Below, one piece after another: positions 1 through 13,900 of a DNA stretch of 64,000 bases. The number at the start of each line of letters is the position of its first letter. The stretch's first letter is position 1. The position numbers and the translations under genes are program-made. This DNA comes from Paraglomus occultum (lineage: Eukaryota > Glomeromycota > Glomeromycetes > Paraglomerales > Paraglomeraceae). The notes under the pieces are model-generated. The model did no database searches. It was not told the origin of the DNA and saw nothing but the letters and a program-made list of their open reading frames with translations. The stretch is taken from positions 26,747 to 90,746 of the forward strand of contig CAJVPJ010000010.1 in NCBI GenBank assembly GCA_910592205.1. Reading direction: 5' to 3'.

Positions 1-812
1 CATAGGCGTAAAAAAACGCAGGGGGGTCGTTCGTGTTAGGGTGCACTGAAAAAAAACATACTTTTGGTAAACGGGGGGAGGTCCATTCAAAATAGATGTG
101 ATATTAATATCAATCGCATCATTAATAAAACTTTTCCAAGGAAACTTTATCCCACATTAACGTTTCTTCATCAAATCATGTTGCAGTAAAACTTAAAGTT
201 TACAGAGTCCAATGTACCGTTTACAAAAAGATTAATTGCACAATAACAAAGCACCCTTACCTTACCCTAACATTAACAGTTACGCCTATGTGTCACGCGT
301 GAAGTATTCCATAGTCATTCCCATAGTCATTCCCATGCAATTTCGATACTAATATACGCTATTTGTCCATACCTACATGAGAAACAGGGGGAATCGCTAT
401 TTTAGACCCACATGGCATGGGTCATATGATGCCATTGTGGTCTTGGAATTTATAAGGTAATTTACAAAGGGGCCTACAACAAACGCACGCATGGCATGAC
501 CACATCCATTACATTCGTTACATGATGTCTGTATCGATAGCAAAGATGATACGAAAAAGAGTGTTACTACTAATATTGATATTAGTATTAATCAAGGTAT
601 TAAGAGAAAAGACGATATAGTGTTTTGCTTTATAATGAGTATTATAATTAATGTTCACTTTTGGCAGCCTACCTGATTTGCTCCTCACCACCCCCCTCCT
701 CCTCGGAATACGTAATATAAGCTGATATACCAATTTAAGAAAAGACCTCCCCCTCCCCGCACTCGTATAAATCCCCCTGCAATCGACAAAGAGTCGCTTA
801 AACGCACTCAAC
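1..812. other. Upstream region of the Myb gene, no gene seen
   Basis: I see no convincing coding exon here. The last 150 bases before the Myb start carry two pyrimidine-rich blocks on the plus strand (about 690-706 and 746-760). Clustered AT palindromes containing TTAATATTAA-like cores lie near 105-115 and 570-595. The C/T blocks could be a core promoter for the gene starting at 813; that is inference from position only. Confidence 0.4.
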
Positions 813-1406
813 ATGACCTTCAGTAAAGAAGTATGTATAACAATGTTAGCAAACAAATTCTTTAAACCTTTTCAGCGTTCTGATGCATAATTTTCTGTTC
901 ACATCAGGAAGACAATCGTATTATTGGATTAGTGAAAGAACACGAACGTGACTTCAAGAAAATAGCCAGATTAATGGAAAATTGTCGCAGTGCCAAACAG
1001 ATAAGAGAACGGTAAGTAATTATCATGAGCTTTTACACGAGAAATGAGTTTGGCTTTTCAATATTTATAATTTTGTGTAATTTTGCTAGATATGATAATC
1101 ATTTGGCTGATGATAGTAAGTATAATAATAACAATGTCATGATTTGTAATTTATTCGTTTACTTATACGTAATAGTAATTCCCATTATCTTTCTTAGTCA
1201 AAGGAGAAAAATTAAATGAAGATGAGGAGAAAGTTTTCTGGGAACTTTATTGCAAATATAGTACTGAAAAGCAAAAATGGAAGCTCATTAGCAGCCAAAT
1301 GAGTGGACGAACGACGTTGCAAGTAAAAAACCACTATAATAACTTTCAGCGCAAGTACTATCGACGAATTAAGAAACGGAAGGACTTTGCTTTAATACTT
1401 AACTGA
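813..1406 (+). CDS. Small two-repeat Myb/SANT DNA-binding protein
   Basis: Four exons join in phase: 813-830, 908-1011, 1090-1115 and 1198-1406, giving 118 residues. Repeat 1 begins with SKEEDNRIIGLVKEHERDF and ends in the Myb signature KQIRERY. Repeat 2 begins LNEDEEKVFWELY and ends VKNHYNNFQRKYYRR. The spacing of Trp-like positions and the basic third helices are typical of Myb/SANT domains that contact DNA in the nucleus. Exon 3 is a 26-base microexon that supplies the linker between the repeats and restores the frame; skipping it gives an early stop. The protein is little more than its two repeats, which resembles the small Myb families of early-diverging fungi. The target is unknown. Confidence 0.8.
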
Positions 1407-4400
1407 ACGTAGAAGCGTACTCGCACCAAAAGTATTAGACATTATGCTTAATGTAATAATGCTACTAATAAATAATGAAACGGGCTTGGAATTTGCAATT
1501 GAATTTCGTAGAATTTATTTGTTTTCTCTTTGTCCTATAAACATTGTAGCTTGTTATTCAATAATAAATAATTAATATAAAAAAAAATTCATATGTCCTG
1601 CTAGTGTCGAATATTGTTATTTGCTGGGCTTGTTGAATACTTGCGTAACTGAGATTTACTTACTTTCGCCTTATTGCCCTGTCATATGCTCCATCTGTCA
1701 TCAATCTGAAATAGCGCACAAATTTGCCTTGATAAAGGTAAATTACATCTTTTTCCATTAAATGGTTTCACGACTTTTTTTCTCTTGCAAACGCTTCTTC
1801 AACTTCATAACTGACCATCATTATAAGTATTTCCTTTTTTATTGCGGACCGTATTTTAAATTGCCATTGTAATTGGTGAAACTCTGCCGTGTCACAAATT
1901 GCACGTGAAAAAATGTTCTCAATCATCATAGACCGTCTTATCATACATGGTCGATTTATCAAGTTTGTATGCTATTATGGTAAAGTCAATTCAGTCAATT
2001 TGATAACATTTTTATAACGGCGTTTTACTTTCCGGTTACGACGTTTTCCTCAAAGAATAGCATTGTATATTAATATGTCAATTGTGCCCATACCCAACAA
2101 ACCAGTATTTTTTAACTTAATAATATACAGATACTTTAAGATCAAAGTTGTAAAAATGGAAAACTATAATTTACATAATACTAAATATTGTGAAAAATGA
2201 ATTTATTCCTTTAAAGGATAAACTTGAAAAAAGTTTTCTTTGATGTTAGCTAAATATTTTAACATATTAATATAGATAATAATCGGATAATACTCTAAAT
2301 ACATATTTATATAATAGTTTAGTATTATATTTGGCATTTAAACATGAATTATTTGGCTGGTAAAATTATAACTAAACCTTCTTGAGTCGAACTGGCTTTT
2401 TATTATATGGGTAATTTAAAAAAAGTTTTTGCAGCTTAACTTTATTTCGAAACGTGCATAATAAGCTTAAGACTGACTAAATTTTCCTTCAAAATAGTTA
2501 CCTCCTTTATCTGTACATTTTGTAATCTGGTTTAAAAGATTTGTAATATTTCTTTTAAGAGATTCTAAGAACAACTGCCTGAAGGACCCCAACAAGTTTA
2601 TAACACCGTTATATTGTTTTTACAAAGTAATTTAAATAAGTGAAAATTTGCCATAAAAAATTTTGGTTTAGTAAAGACAAAACAATAACGTCACTCGCTT
2701 GCTCTTTGAAAATTCTAGATGTGTAATAAAGCGCGACGTTATCGTGGTTTAGCATTTCGCTGCGAATGTTACTCTTTCTTAATTTTTTTTTGTATCTTCG
2801 ACAAAAAAAGGTACAAGGACTTTCTGGATCAAGGTCATCTTCCAAGCAATCTTAAAAGTTTTAACCAGCTTGCAATATTAGCTTTATGTCTACGAGATGT
2901 CATTAATTTTGCATTCATTTACTAACATCTGTCGCGTCTTATCATGTCAACAAATATGTACAAGTAATCTCGGTAAACGAACTTTGAACGAAGACACCCC
3001 AACAATTATATATTTAAAACAAACCTTACGGTGTCATAAGTTATCGGTCCGTCAAACAAGAGGCGTCTGACAAGAACGGTTTGAACCTCCTACGTATCAA
3101 ATTCTTGTAATGCCTTCACTCCGCTAGGTCTATAATGCCTCCAAAGCTTTTATTTTTGTATAATTAGTAATATTATAGTCCTTGATTTTGAAACTTTCCA
3201 ATTCCTTGAGTGTCCATAAATTTGTTCTTAATTTAGAATATCACTTTAAAGTTGCCGTATTTCCTGTTATGTTATAGTAAATATCCGCAATCAAACGTTT
3301 GAGCGAATGAAATTAAGTTGCGGCTAAGAAAGTATTGAGAAATCTTTTAACCGGTCCAGAATGCTAACTTTTTATTGATTCAAAATTTTGTCTCATTGAA
3401 TTTGTTAGCATTTTCCGTTTGCATAATAATAAATTTCTCCGTGGTTAGAAACTGTTTTAAGTAATTTAGTTGGTCCTTTTTGTTTACAGATTAATCCATG
3501 TAAACATGTAGATAACATCGTTTGATAGAAACTCTTGCTTACCAAACTTCAAATCCAATAACTCGAGTACAAAAAGCTGTATTTTACAATAACAGCATTT
3601 ATTCTATTTATACGACTTGCACAGCATATCAGTAGCCTTTCTTTAAATACTATATCAATGTAGTTTCGAGGTTAATATTGTAGTACCTTCTAATGCTCAA
3701 TTTCAATTCGCCGCCATGTTTTTGATGGCAGGTAATTTTTCATTAAAGGTTTAAACCCGAAACTTGCTTACCAATGACTGTAAAATTTATTAACCACCAA
3801 AACTGTAGTCTTCCTCACGTTTACTATACGAGATATGCTTTTAATCACCATTATCCTGTTTAACAAATATCTTATGATTAAACTGGAAAGTAATTAAGGA
3901 CATAATTATTAGATAAACTCAACCGTTATTATTGATTTTTGAATATCAAGGGAACAATAATAATAATAAAAGTGTAACCTTATCCGTATCAACATTCCCT
4001 TCACATGCAAGGGGTATAACTATTTATGCTCGATGTACAGCAAATCCTGGACAGGCAGATCAATTGATACTAAATTAATGCTTAAGTGACATCACATGAG
4101 TCAACAGGAACCTGTAATATTTTTGTATGCATTATGAAACGAGCAACTTGGTCAAAATATAATCAGAAATACGAAATAAAGATCTTATTATTAGCATGCC
4201 TTTCCAATGACGAATCTCGGGATGCGGAAGAAACCCTTTCCGCGATCAACTTGAAAAAAATTAACAAAGCCAATGAAAAGGGAATGTCACTTCAGCTATA
4301 TTCCTAAAGAAAGCCCGTAATGTTCTCATTCTGAACGTAAATAGAGTAGTGGCAAATCAGATCTTTGTCCATATTTAGATATTGGCAAAAAGGCAAAAAG

Positions 4401-4904
4401 GGAGTATATAGTCATACTGTCAGATAGGAGGGTACATGCCCAATAGGATAGCAATAGGGGATCAGCCGTTAATTAGTATTAGCAATGTAACTATGACATT
4501 ACTTTCGCTATGCCTACGCGCGATAAGAATTACGCAACCCAATGTTTTGGGTAACTATGGCCCTTGTACGACTATCGCCAATATATTGAAGATTCTGGCT
4601 CTTTTTTGTTACCTTATTAATATCAATTGAGTTACTCGAAAGAAAAAAGCAAAACACAGAAATCCAATCTATAACAGCTATAATCATCCAAGGACATATC
4701 CCAATGTCCTCGTAAGCCTTTAATTGCTGAAAAAAATGTTATCCTAGTTCAATTTTTATACTTGGGGCTTATGCTCGTTTGTAACATCATATCAAAACAA
4801 ATAAACTTCCCCACTCCACTTTTATAACTTCTCACTACTGGCTCACTTATAGAGAAAACTAGCAGATACACAATATCTACAACTATATTCACGTTCCCTC
4901 CAAT
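1407..4904. other. AT-rich intergenic DNA without a supported gene
   Basis: About 3.5 kb of strongly AT-rich sequence. Short open frames exist on both strands (for example 1768-1962 and 2609-2845 on minus), but none has a recognisable domain or splice context. The 1768-1962 frame has a plausible amino-acid composition and could be a gene fragment, with low confidence. I recognise no transposon ends here. Confidence 0.4.
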
Positions 4905-7900
4905 ATGACAACTGACCACTCACAGAAACACCTCTCAACTTCTGAAACAACACGCTCTTCCTCTCATTCTTCTCCTCTATTCGAACTAGTAAATCTCCCC
5001 AGTAGACTCGTTCTCGAGAAAGTCTACCTCAACGGATTACATGCATTACGTCGTTTTAAAATAAGGAATATATCTCCACATACTTTACTAGTAAAATTAC
5101 GTTCAAACTTGGGCTCACAAATAGCCTTCCAATTAACAAACGAAAATCTTCCCGAGTTCCAAACATATCAGCTGGATGCCTCCTCACGCGAAGAAGATTT
5201 CTCGACACGCAGTCCTTCCCCATCCGCATCTCTATCCAACATTACCACTAACACCGTTGCTGCTGCTGCTGCTGGGGCTTTTGGTGATGCTGCTAATGGA
5301 GATCAGTTTAACCAATTGTTTAATTACGTGAATCACATCGATGAGGTAGAAATATCACCAGGTTGTGAACAAAAGATCATTATGGCTTTCCTGCCCGTTA
5401 TTGACAATAAGGGAAGATCAGCTCTTGGACGCGTATTGCCGGTCGGAAACAGTGAATCTATGGTGGGAGTAGGTAGTCCAACCGAGTTGGAAGATAGAGA
5501 AATGATGATAGGATATACGACCGGAGAAGAGGAAGAAGAGACATCGGAGTTTCACGAGATCAATGGATTGCTGTTCTTTTTTGCTTATATCGTAAATACA
5601 GAACAGAGCGTCACCTCACTAAAGCCCGATTCGAAGATCGAGGCAAATGATCAGATTGAGAAATCGAAGAGACCAAGTTCAAAGGAAGGTAATGAATTTT
5701 TATGCAAGAACAAGAGAGGGGTTGTTTTGGATTCAACGAGTGTAATGACACAGTGCGATGTCTCAAGGTCTGATTGTTATAGTTGTCTTATGGTTGACAA
5801 CAAGAATTTCTGAGGCTGACACTGTTTTCTTTGAAACATAATTTTCGCAAATGTCTTTTTGTATACTGTTGTACTCACTCTTATGTTTGTACACTCCATT
5901 TCAATTTTGATATGCACGCTTCTGCAGAAGATAAACTACCTATTCACGACACTTCGACACACTACCCGAAGGCCGATTCCCAACTTACAATCAAGTTTCG
6001 CTCAACCGTATGTCGTTCGGTGCTATGGACAGATGTCGGAGAGACTGGGATCAATTTTGATGATTGTGTTGCTGGTGGTACTTACTTCAAGGACTTTACT
6101 ATATGGAATCGTTCAGAAATAGAATTGTATTGGTTGTTGAATACCGTGGACTTGTCAAATTCGGATAGGGAAGATTGGCTAAAATTTACCGATTACGATA
6201 CGGGAGAAGTGCTAGATGCAAAACCAGTCTCTAGTTTTTCCCATCGGCGAATAAGAGTCACATTCAGACCCAAAGAAATTGGTGAATTCAACTATGACTT
6301 GCAATTGGAGAATGCAAACGATTCATCAAACGTTCTTGAGCCTAGGATACATGCTGTGGTCAGGTCTGTTCTACGTGAAGAGTCTTTGGTAGTAAGCAGT
6401 GGGAATGTTTTGGATTTCGGTGACTGCTGTGCTGGAGTCTGGAGTAACCAGCAATTAGTGCTAAAAAATGTCAGCAAAGCGCCTTTGGAGATACACTTTA
6501 GTTCGGCTAATGCGGATATATTATTTCGTATCGAAGATGCTCTTGATTCAAGTACTTTGGATTTCAAATCACGTAGCTATAGCGCTGATACTGATTCATC
6601 AAGGCGTCGAGGGCGAGATCTGATGATCAGATCAGAAAATGCATCAGTAGGAGGCAGCACACCAACAGATGCTAACACGACGAGCGAAATGTCGGTAAGC
6701 AGTACGTCTACCTCCAGAGCTCCATCACCTGCATTATTTACGCGAGATAATGACGTGATGGGGTCATCGACCGACAGTATAACGGTAAATCAGACTGTAG
6801 AGAACACAAAATCAATGAGTCTATATGGTAGTCCAAAGCACGAAGATTTAGGTATAGAAGAGATGTACAAAAACAACTTTCCTAATTCATCGGCCTTCAT
6901 AGGAGATCCACTAAACAAGAAAATAATATCGGAACAGGAGTCAGGTCTAGTTCAGATCGAAGATCTTGTCTTGCGTCCGGGCGAAGAGAAGACCGTAATC
7001 GTATCATACAAGCCCGATAAGGACTCTTCTGCGCGAGACTTCAACGCAGGCCATCTTACCCGACGAACGTTTAGGATTATCCTTAATTATGCGCCTATCA
7101 CATCTAAATCTGTTAATTTTGATCCGACTGGGATGGAGCGGAAAATAATCCAATGCAAAGCACGAAGCTGTACTTCATTCGTCGATGTGAAACCAAAAGA
7201 AGTCAATTTTGGTGATGCTGATGTTGGAAAGCTCAAGTCGATGCCTATTTACGTGACTAATCTTTCAGAACTGACAGCACGCGTTGAATTGCAATTTAGC
7301 TCAAAAATATTGAACGCTTCTCGACGAGATTTTACCATTCCGCCAAAGCAAACGATAGAAGTGAGGCTCGATATGTATCCGCGCAGAGTAAACGTGGAAT
7401 ATAAAAAAGAAGTAACTCTGGTGAATCTGCAGAATCGTGATAATGATCAGATAATACAAGTAATAAGTACAAATATTGACAAAAATCGGGTGACCCTGCA
7501 CTCGCTGTTCTATCGCATTCTCACGTCTACGAGAAGTCATTATCTAGATTTTGGGTCTACTGTCTTAAATTCACCAAACGTTCGCACATTTACTATAGAA
7601 AACGTTAGCAAGAAAAAGCTAGTCTTAGAACTGACTTCGTCGTTACCCGAGGAGATTATTATGTATCAAAAACGGGAGACAGTAGATGACGCTACAAAGA
7701 CCGGTGCTCCCTCTACATCTACTACCATGGTTGACAATCCAGACAATCAATCATCCAGCGTTGAAGAAATAGAGTCTCGTAGTTCGCAAATACAACGAAG
7801 GGAAAAATTGTTAGAATCTATAGCTGATAAACGACCAGTGAAAAAACTCCCATCCGCCATAGAGTCGAGCGGGATTGGTTCATCCTCGCGAGATCTATTG

Positions 7901-10900
7901 TTAACAAATGCCGTTCTCTCAAATGTAGTCGGACATCATGACACGTCTTTTGCAGACGGATCTTCGGCCGCATATTTGGATTTAGCTGCATCGTCAGCAA
8001 AAGATGCTAGACGTCCACCGCGAAGACGACCGCATAAATTGCAACCAGGTAAAAATGTTGGCCCTGCTGGATTCGATCGGATAAAAGAAAGCAATGGTAC
8101 GACGACTAATACTTCTGGTAGCACTCTAATTACCTCTGGTTTGGTTGATGATAGTTACCGGAAGGAAAACGAAGCGTATTCTGGAGATAGCGATTCTCGA
8201 TGGCGCTCAACTTTTAATAGTGCATCAAACTTACACAAACAGCTATCTATGACAGAACCCATCGAATTTTCGCATATGCCCGTTGAGACAATTGTTGCTG
8301 CCTTTGTGAATAGTAAGCCTATATCATCTTTATTATTCCCCAAATCAGCTGTCGAGGAGACTTATGTACGTAATCAAATAAACCTACGAAGGGAATTATC
8401 CGATCGCATTGCAGAACGGCAAATTGTCCGTATTTCGACAGTAGAATTAGAACCAGGCACTGAAAGACAAATTATAGTTGTCTTTGTACCCGACGGTCAA
8501 CTACGTCAACATATTCAAGGATTACCAAAGACTCAGGACGCCAGAATATTGTTACGCTTGGTGGAATTTGATCAGGATATCGAACAACCAGAATTTGAAA
8601 ATCTAATTCATGGCGATCTAACGCAAATACCAGTCAGAGAACTTCTTGTTCGATCGACGCTATGTAGGTCTATTATGGATCTTGGACAGAAGAATATAAA
8701 CTTTGGAGTAATGGACAAGAATGAACGACGCAACAAGTCCATAGTCATTCAGAATCGCAGTGAAGTACCCTTACTCTACAACATTCGCAAGTCCGGCTCA
8801 ATCGCTTCTGGAGACCTTGTGTTTAATTCTGGGCGCATGGGCGTGATTCGAGGATATGGTAAGAAAGAAGTGGAATTTAGGTTTTCTCCGAGCCTTGCTG
8901 GGCAATTTCATGAGCGGCTATTCGTTGAGAATATACAAGATAATAAGAACAGCTCTGTCATATCCGTTAAAGCTAATATACGGAGGCAATCGATCTTTTT
9001 TATTCAATCGTTAAATATTGATTTTGGGGCTTGTCTTATCAATGAGACTGCCGCAAGAGCTCAGCAGATAGTCATAAGCAATATGTTGAAACAGTCGCGT
9101 ACTTTCGAGGTTCGCTTTGATACGCAAGAACTCAAATACAACTCGTGCTATGGAGATTTACATTTTGTCATTCAGGATGATGTAGAAGGTGCCCCATTAC
9201 CTAGCGGTCTTATCAGCGAAGAGATTCAAGAAGAAATAGAAGGTTTAGAACAAAAAGTTAAAATTGCAAAACGAAAAGGGCAAGGTGATAAAGCAAAAAA
9301 AATCGAAAAAAGAATCGCCAGATTACGAAGAGGTGAAGTAGGCAGAGATACGACAGAAGACGAGCAAGTGATTTTACCAGAAACGAGTATAACATCAGAG
9401 TTGTTACCAAAGGAAGACAAATTGGAAGCTATCAACGATTCACATCAACCATCAACAGAAGAGTTACTTAGTAATCGACAAGAGTCAGATATAGCGAAGA
9501 TTGAGAGTGTAGAAATGCCAAGACGAACAGCTACGGTCATATCCAGCAGTGGAAAAGACACACCAAAGTACAAAAGAACAGAGAACTCTATAATATTTCC
9601 TTTAGAAGGTCGATCTACGAAAACAATATTAGTTTATTTCAAAGCGATTTCCACGAAGAGTGCAGCGCCAGGTGAAACTGATGAACGTTCCGATTTTCAT
9701 GCATTAACGCCGTTAACATTACAACAAGTAAGCGGTCGCATTTTTGTGCACGAACACAAGAACACTGATATAGTCAAACACATTACATTCCGCACAGTAG
9801 TTTATTATGATCATTCTTTGTATTCACAAGCTCTTGAAAAAGACGGCTCTCTGCTTGATACAAATCCGGTGTCTGTGCCCATCCTCGCGCAAAATTTACA
9901 AAAAACATCTGTTACTCCGACTTTGAATACTGTTTCGCGCACAGAGGCAACAGATGCAAACGAGAGCGAGCATAGTTTACCTTCTTTTGCGCACAAAATG
10001 CTTGCAACTCCGCTTTCGCACGTAGTAGAAGCCATATCATCGATACTACCTGATCATCGTCATCATTCGAATTCACGTACGATTAAGGACGCAGACAGTT
10101 CAGATTCTCATACGACCCCTATGGAGAATGTGGAACCGCTTCAAGAGCATCTGGTTATTGAGCCCACGACGCTTGATATTGGCCGATTAGAAGTAAATCA
10201 AAAACATAGCTATTACTTCAAAATCTCCAATCGGGGTGATGTTGAACTTCATTATGAGATATTCATACCCAAAGGAGAAGAATCATTCTTTCAGATTAAT
10301 GAACTTACTGGGACTTTAGCTCCGTCAACGACACAACGTGTCGATTTTACAGTAAAAGCTGAACATGTGGGCCGTCAAGCTCATTCATTATTAATTCACG
10401 ATCTCACAAACAAGCGCCACTGCAAGTTTACTCTCCAAGGATATATCCATTACACATACTACCTGAAGTTTCCGTCGTTGGGCGAAGACGGTCAAGCAGA
10501 ATTAGACTTGGGATATTGTTACGTTGACCCTGAACGAAAATATTCTCAGGTTACCCCGCTTTTAGTCGAGAATGTGACTGACCAGGATCTCTATATCAGC
10601 TGTCAGAGCAATCTATCTCAGCAAGTGTGTATTTTCCTTGACGAACGAGGCGAACGCGGACAAGTAATTGAAACCTTACTTCGAGCAAGAACGATGATGA
10701 CTGTCTGGGTTGCCCTGAGGCCAAACTTGTTGGGAACTATGCTTGGTGCTGGATGGCGTAACACTAATATGGGAGCAGCTGGAACGGGGGGTCAGATAGT
10801 GGCTGCAACGTCTACAAACACTATTTCCGAGGATCGAACGCTGGTTGGCGGGATCAAATTCACTATACGCGTGAAAGAGGTCACTTCGTTGTTGCCGACA

Positions 10901-13900
10901 AGTTTAGGGGAGCCTCCCGCAGACCAAGCAAGTATAACTGAAGAAAAATTAATTATGGTTACCAGTCAAACAGTCAAATTTACCTCTCTTATTGGTGTCT
11001 CAGTATTGTCTCTATCGGATACTTTGATTACGCTTGGTTCCACTTCTACGTTAGGCGAACCCATTTATGGCTCCTTCAAATTGCGAAATATGTCCAGACG
11101 TTTGCCTTTGGATTATGTAGTAGAATGCCCCAGTGGTAACATCATTTTTGACCGTACGCATGGTACGCTCGAAGGGTGGGGTCTTGAAATGGTGCAAATC
11201 CCTGCTGGCACGTCAGATGCCGGTGAGGTTGAGGTTCTTTCAGGCGAAATTGATATCGAGGATAAGTCACAAAGAATCATCAGTTTTCGAGTTACACCTT
11301 CGAAATATGGTTTGTTTCGAGACATAATTGTAGTTAACAATGAAAATCATACCGGTCAAACGTTTGAAATTGAAGTTCGACTATTTGTCGACGAAGAACT
11401 GCTTCATATAACCAAGAAAGACATTCCTGAAAATAATATAGACGGTTTGATAGTCGATACTGATTTAAAATTTGCAGACAGCATTAAAGAATCCGAACGA
11501 TTACCCGCACTTGTATGGAACAACGTATGTGTAGCAGTCATTGACGAGGAATCAAATGTGGAGAGCAAAGTTGATGTTGTTGAGTCTGGCTCGGAAATTA
11601 AAGCTGTAATCCAAAAAAGCTCCTCAGCAGCAACTACCCCGTCGTACGAAGTATGCGTAGAAGTTACCAATGCGTCAAGGATGGACACTGTACAAATTCT
11701 TCCAAAGAGCAATTTCGATGTAGACATACGCTGGGAATCGTCAGAAGGATCCCACTTTATTCAGGCTAAAGCTAATGATATGCGGAATGCCGACGATAAC
11801 GTATTTCGTAGGTGTGGAACTTCTTTCGAAATGTTTCCAAGTAGCAAGGCTTACCTTTACGTAAGTTGTCCATTTCCTACCATGCTCAAGAAATCCGACT
11901 CAATTGCACTCAATCAGGGAAAGTTAGTGAACACAGCAGGGCTATTACTATTGTATGACAAAGTACGAGATGTCGCTGTCAAAGCCATCGAGTTGCTTAC
12001 CAATTATTATGTATCAAAGGGTGAACTGAGCACGAAAATGATTGACCTTGGCAAAATTGGACATTCAAATTCTTGGGCGGATGTTTCATTTCAGTTCACG
12101 GTTAAAAATTTGTCAAGTGGGCCTTTGCAGTATCAATTGGATAGTCCTGAATGTATAGAGATATTGGAAGAAGATGGCAAAAGCTCGGAACCAATGAGAT
12201 GGGAAGCTGCATCGAAACATATAATACCGGCTCGTGACGAGAGATTATTTTCGGCTGTTCTCAAACCTCGACAGATAGACAGCTTTTCGCCTGGAGAACG
12301 AACATTTGATGTTAATGTTTTCAATATGTATAATCCGAACAACGTGATGACATTAAAACTGAAAGCGACATTAACTCTCCTCGAACTACAATTTGATCGA
12401 CTTGTTCGGGGAGAATTGGTTCTTCCAGCACTTTATCATCCTATACCCAAGCCAGATGCTCCATGTGATTCTTGGTTTACCATATCCAATACTTCTGACG
12501 ATGATATACGCTTTGAGATTGGTGTCGAACTTGCACCTGACGTATCACAGTTTGTAAGAGTTGAAGTTTTGTCAAGGTTTTCGAATTCACCTTTAATAGG
12601 TAGCGTATCGGTGAGCGCACATGGTTCAATTGAAGTGCGTGTCAGAGCTTATCCTATTGAGAATGTTCGTATACCACAACAAGCCGCATATCTTGTGAAT
12701 CCTGATGGTGTTGGATTTGGTAAGCTTTGGCTTGCGACTAAGAGCGCTGAAGGGGGCGTTTTGAGAGTATCAAAGAATATTCCTATACGGGGTGTTATAA
12801 CTGAATCTTCAACCTTTTTTGTACCGGAGAAACGTATTGTTTTCAAGACGGCTTTATATACTTCGGACAATGATGCTAATGGCGATACAGGTGAATATGA
12901 TCAACGGCCATCTATGAGTCGTCGCTCGTCTGTACGAAAGTCAAGGGAACTTGTAGAAAATACAAACGATGAAGGCTCATTACAGCGAGACTCTTTTGTC
13001 ATATGTAATTTATCAGAAAAGATTCCCTTGCAATTCCGAATAACGGTGGAAGGGCCTCTTGAAGTTTCAGCTAGCGAAGTAATCAGTATATCGGATGTAG
13101 ACGAAAATGGATGTGGTGTTGTTGGGGTGGGACAGAAGATGGCTCTGTTTGTAGAATTAAAGGACTCTGACAGAGTCATTTCTGAAGACATAAAGATATT
13201 TATTGAAGATAAGGAATCACTAACAAGCCAGAGACAAACTATTCTTGTTGGCATTATATCAGAGAGAAGAGAACGAAGAGCTGCGACAAAGGGAAGAAAG
13301 GATGAAGCAACAGAGACACCGACAGTAAAGCAATCTAACAATAAGCATGATACTGGACAGTCTCGCAATAAAACAAAGCCTCATCTGAAAACATCGTCTG
13401 ATCTGCCTGTAATAAATTTGCGTGGATGCAAGCGTATTGATGAAACTGTTGGTCGTTACGAATTGGATCTTGGACAACAAGATCTTGGGTCTCCTACCAT
13501 AACTAGGAAGATAACGTTGGAGAATACATCAATGAAGGAGATTTCGTATAAGGTAAAAAGTGTGTCTCCAAGGGACAAGTCTTGGCTTAAGATTAGCCGC
13601 ACCGAAGATACTCTTGAGGCCTCTACTGATGAGCATCGTCGAGTAGCTCATCAACTAACATTAAGCTTCTTTCCGACGGTGAGAAGTACATTCTTAACGT
13701 ATTTGATAATTGAGAATATGGACAATCCGGCAGATACAAAAACGATAAGAGTCATTATGGAGGTAAGAATAGATAACATATTTAAAAAATTACTACAATT
13801 TGATTTGTATCTTAAATTTTAATACGCATATAATACTACTCCAGGTAGTTGCTAGACAAAATCTTAGGCGTGGAGCGAGCGTCCCAATGGAAAACAACCA

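Noticed and set aside
4086-4307. 73-codon plus open frame before the giant gene
   Set aside because: Starts at GTG, no recognised motif; length is expected by chance.
12901-13368. 155-codon minus open frame under the giant gene
   Set aside because: It is antisense to a strongly constrained coding exon with ASH motifs and is a shadow frame.
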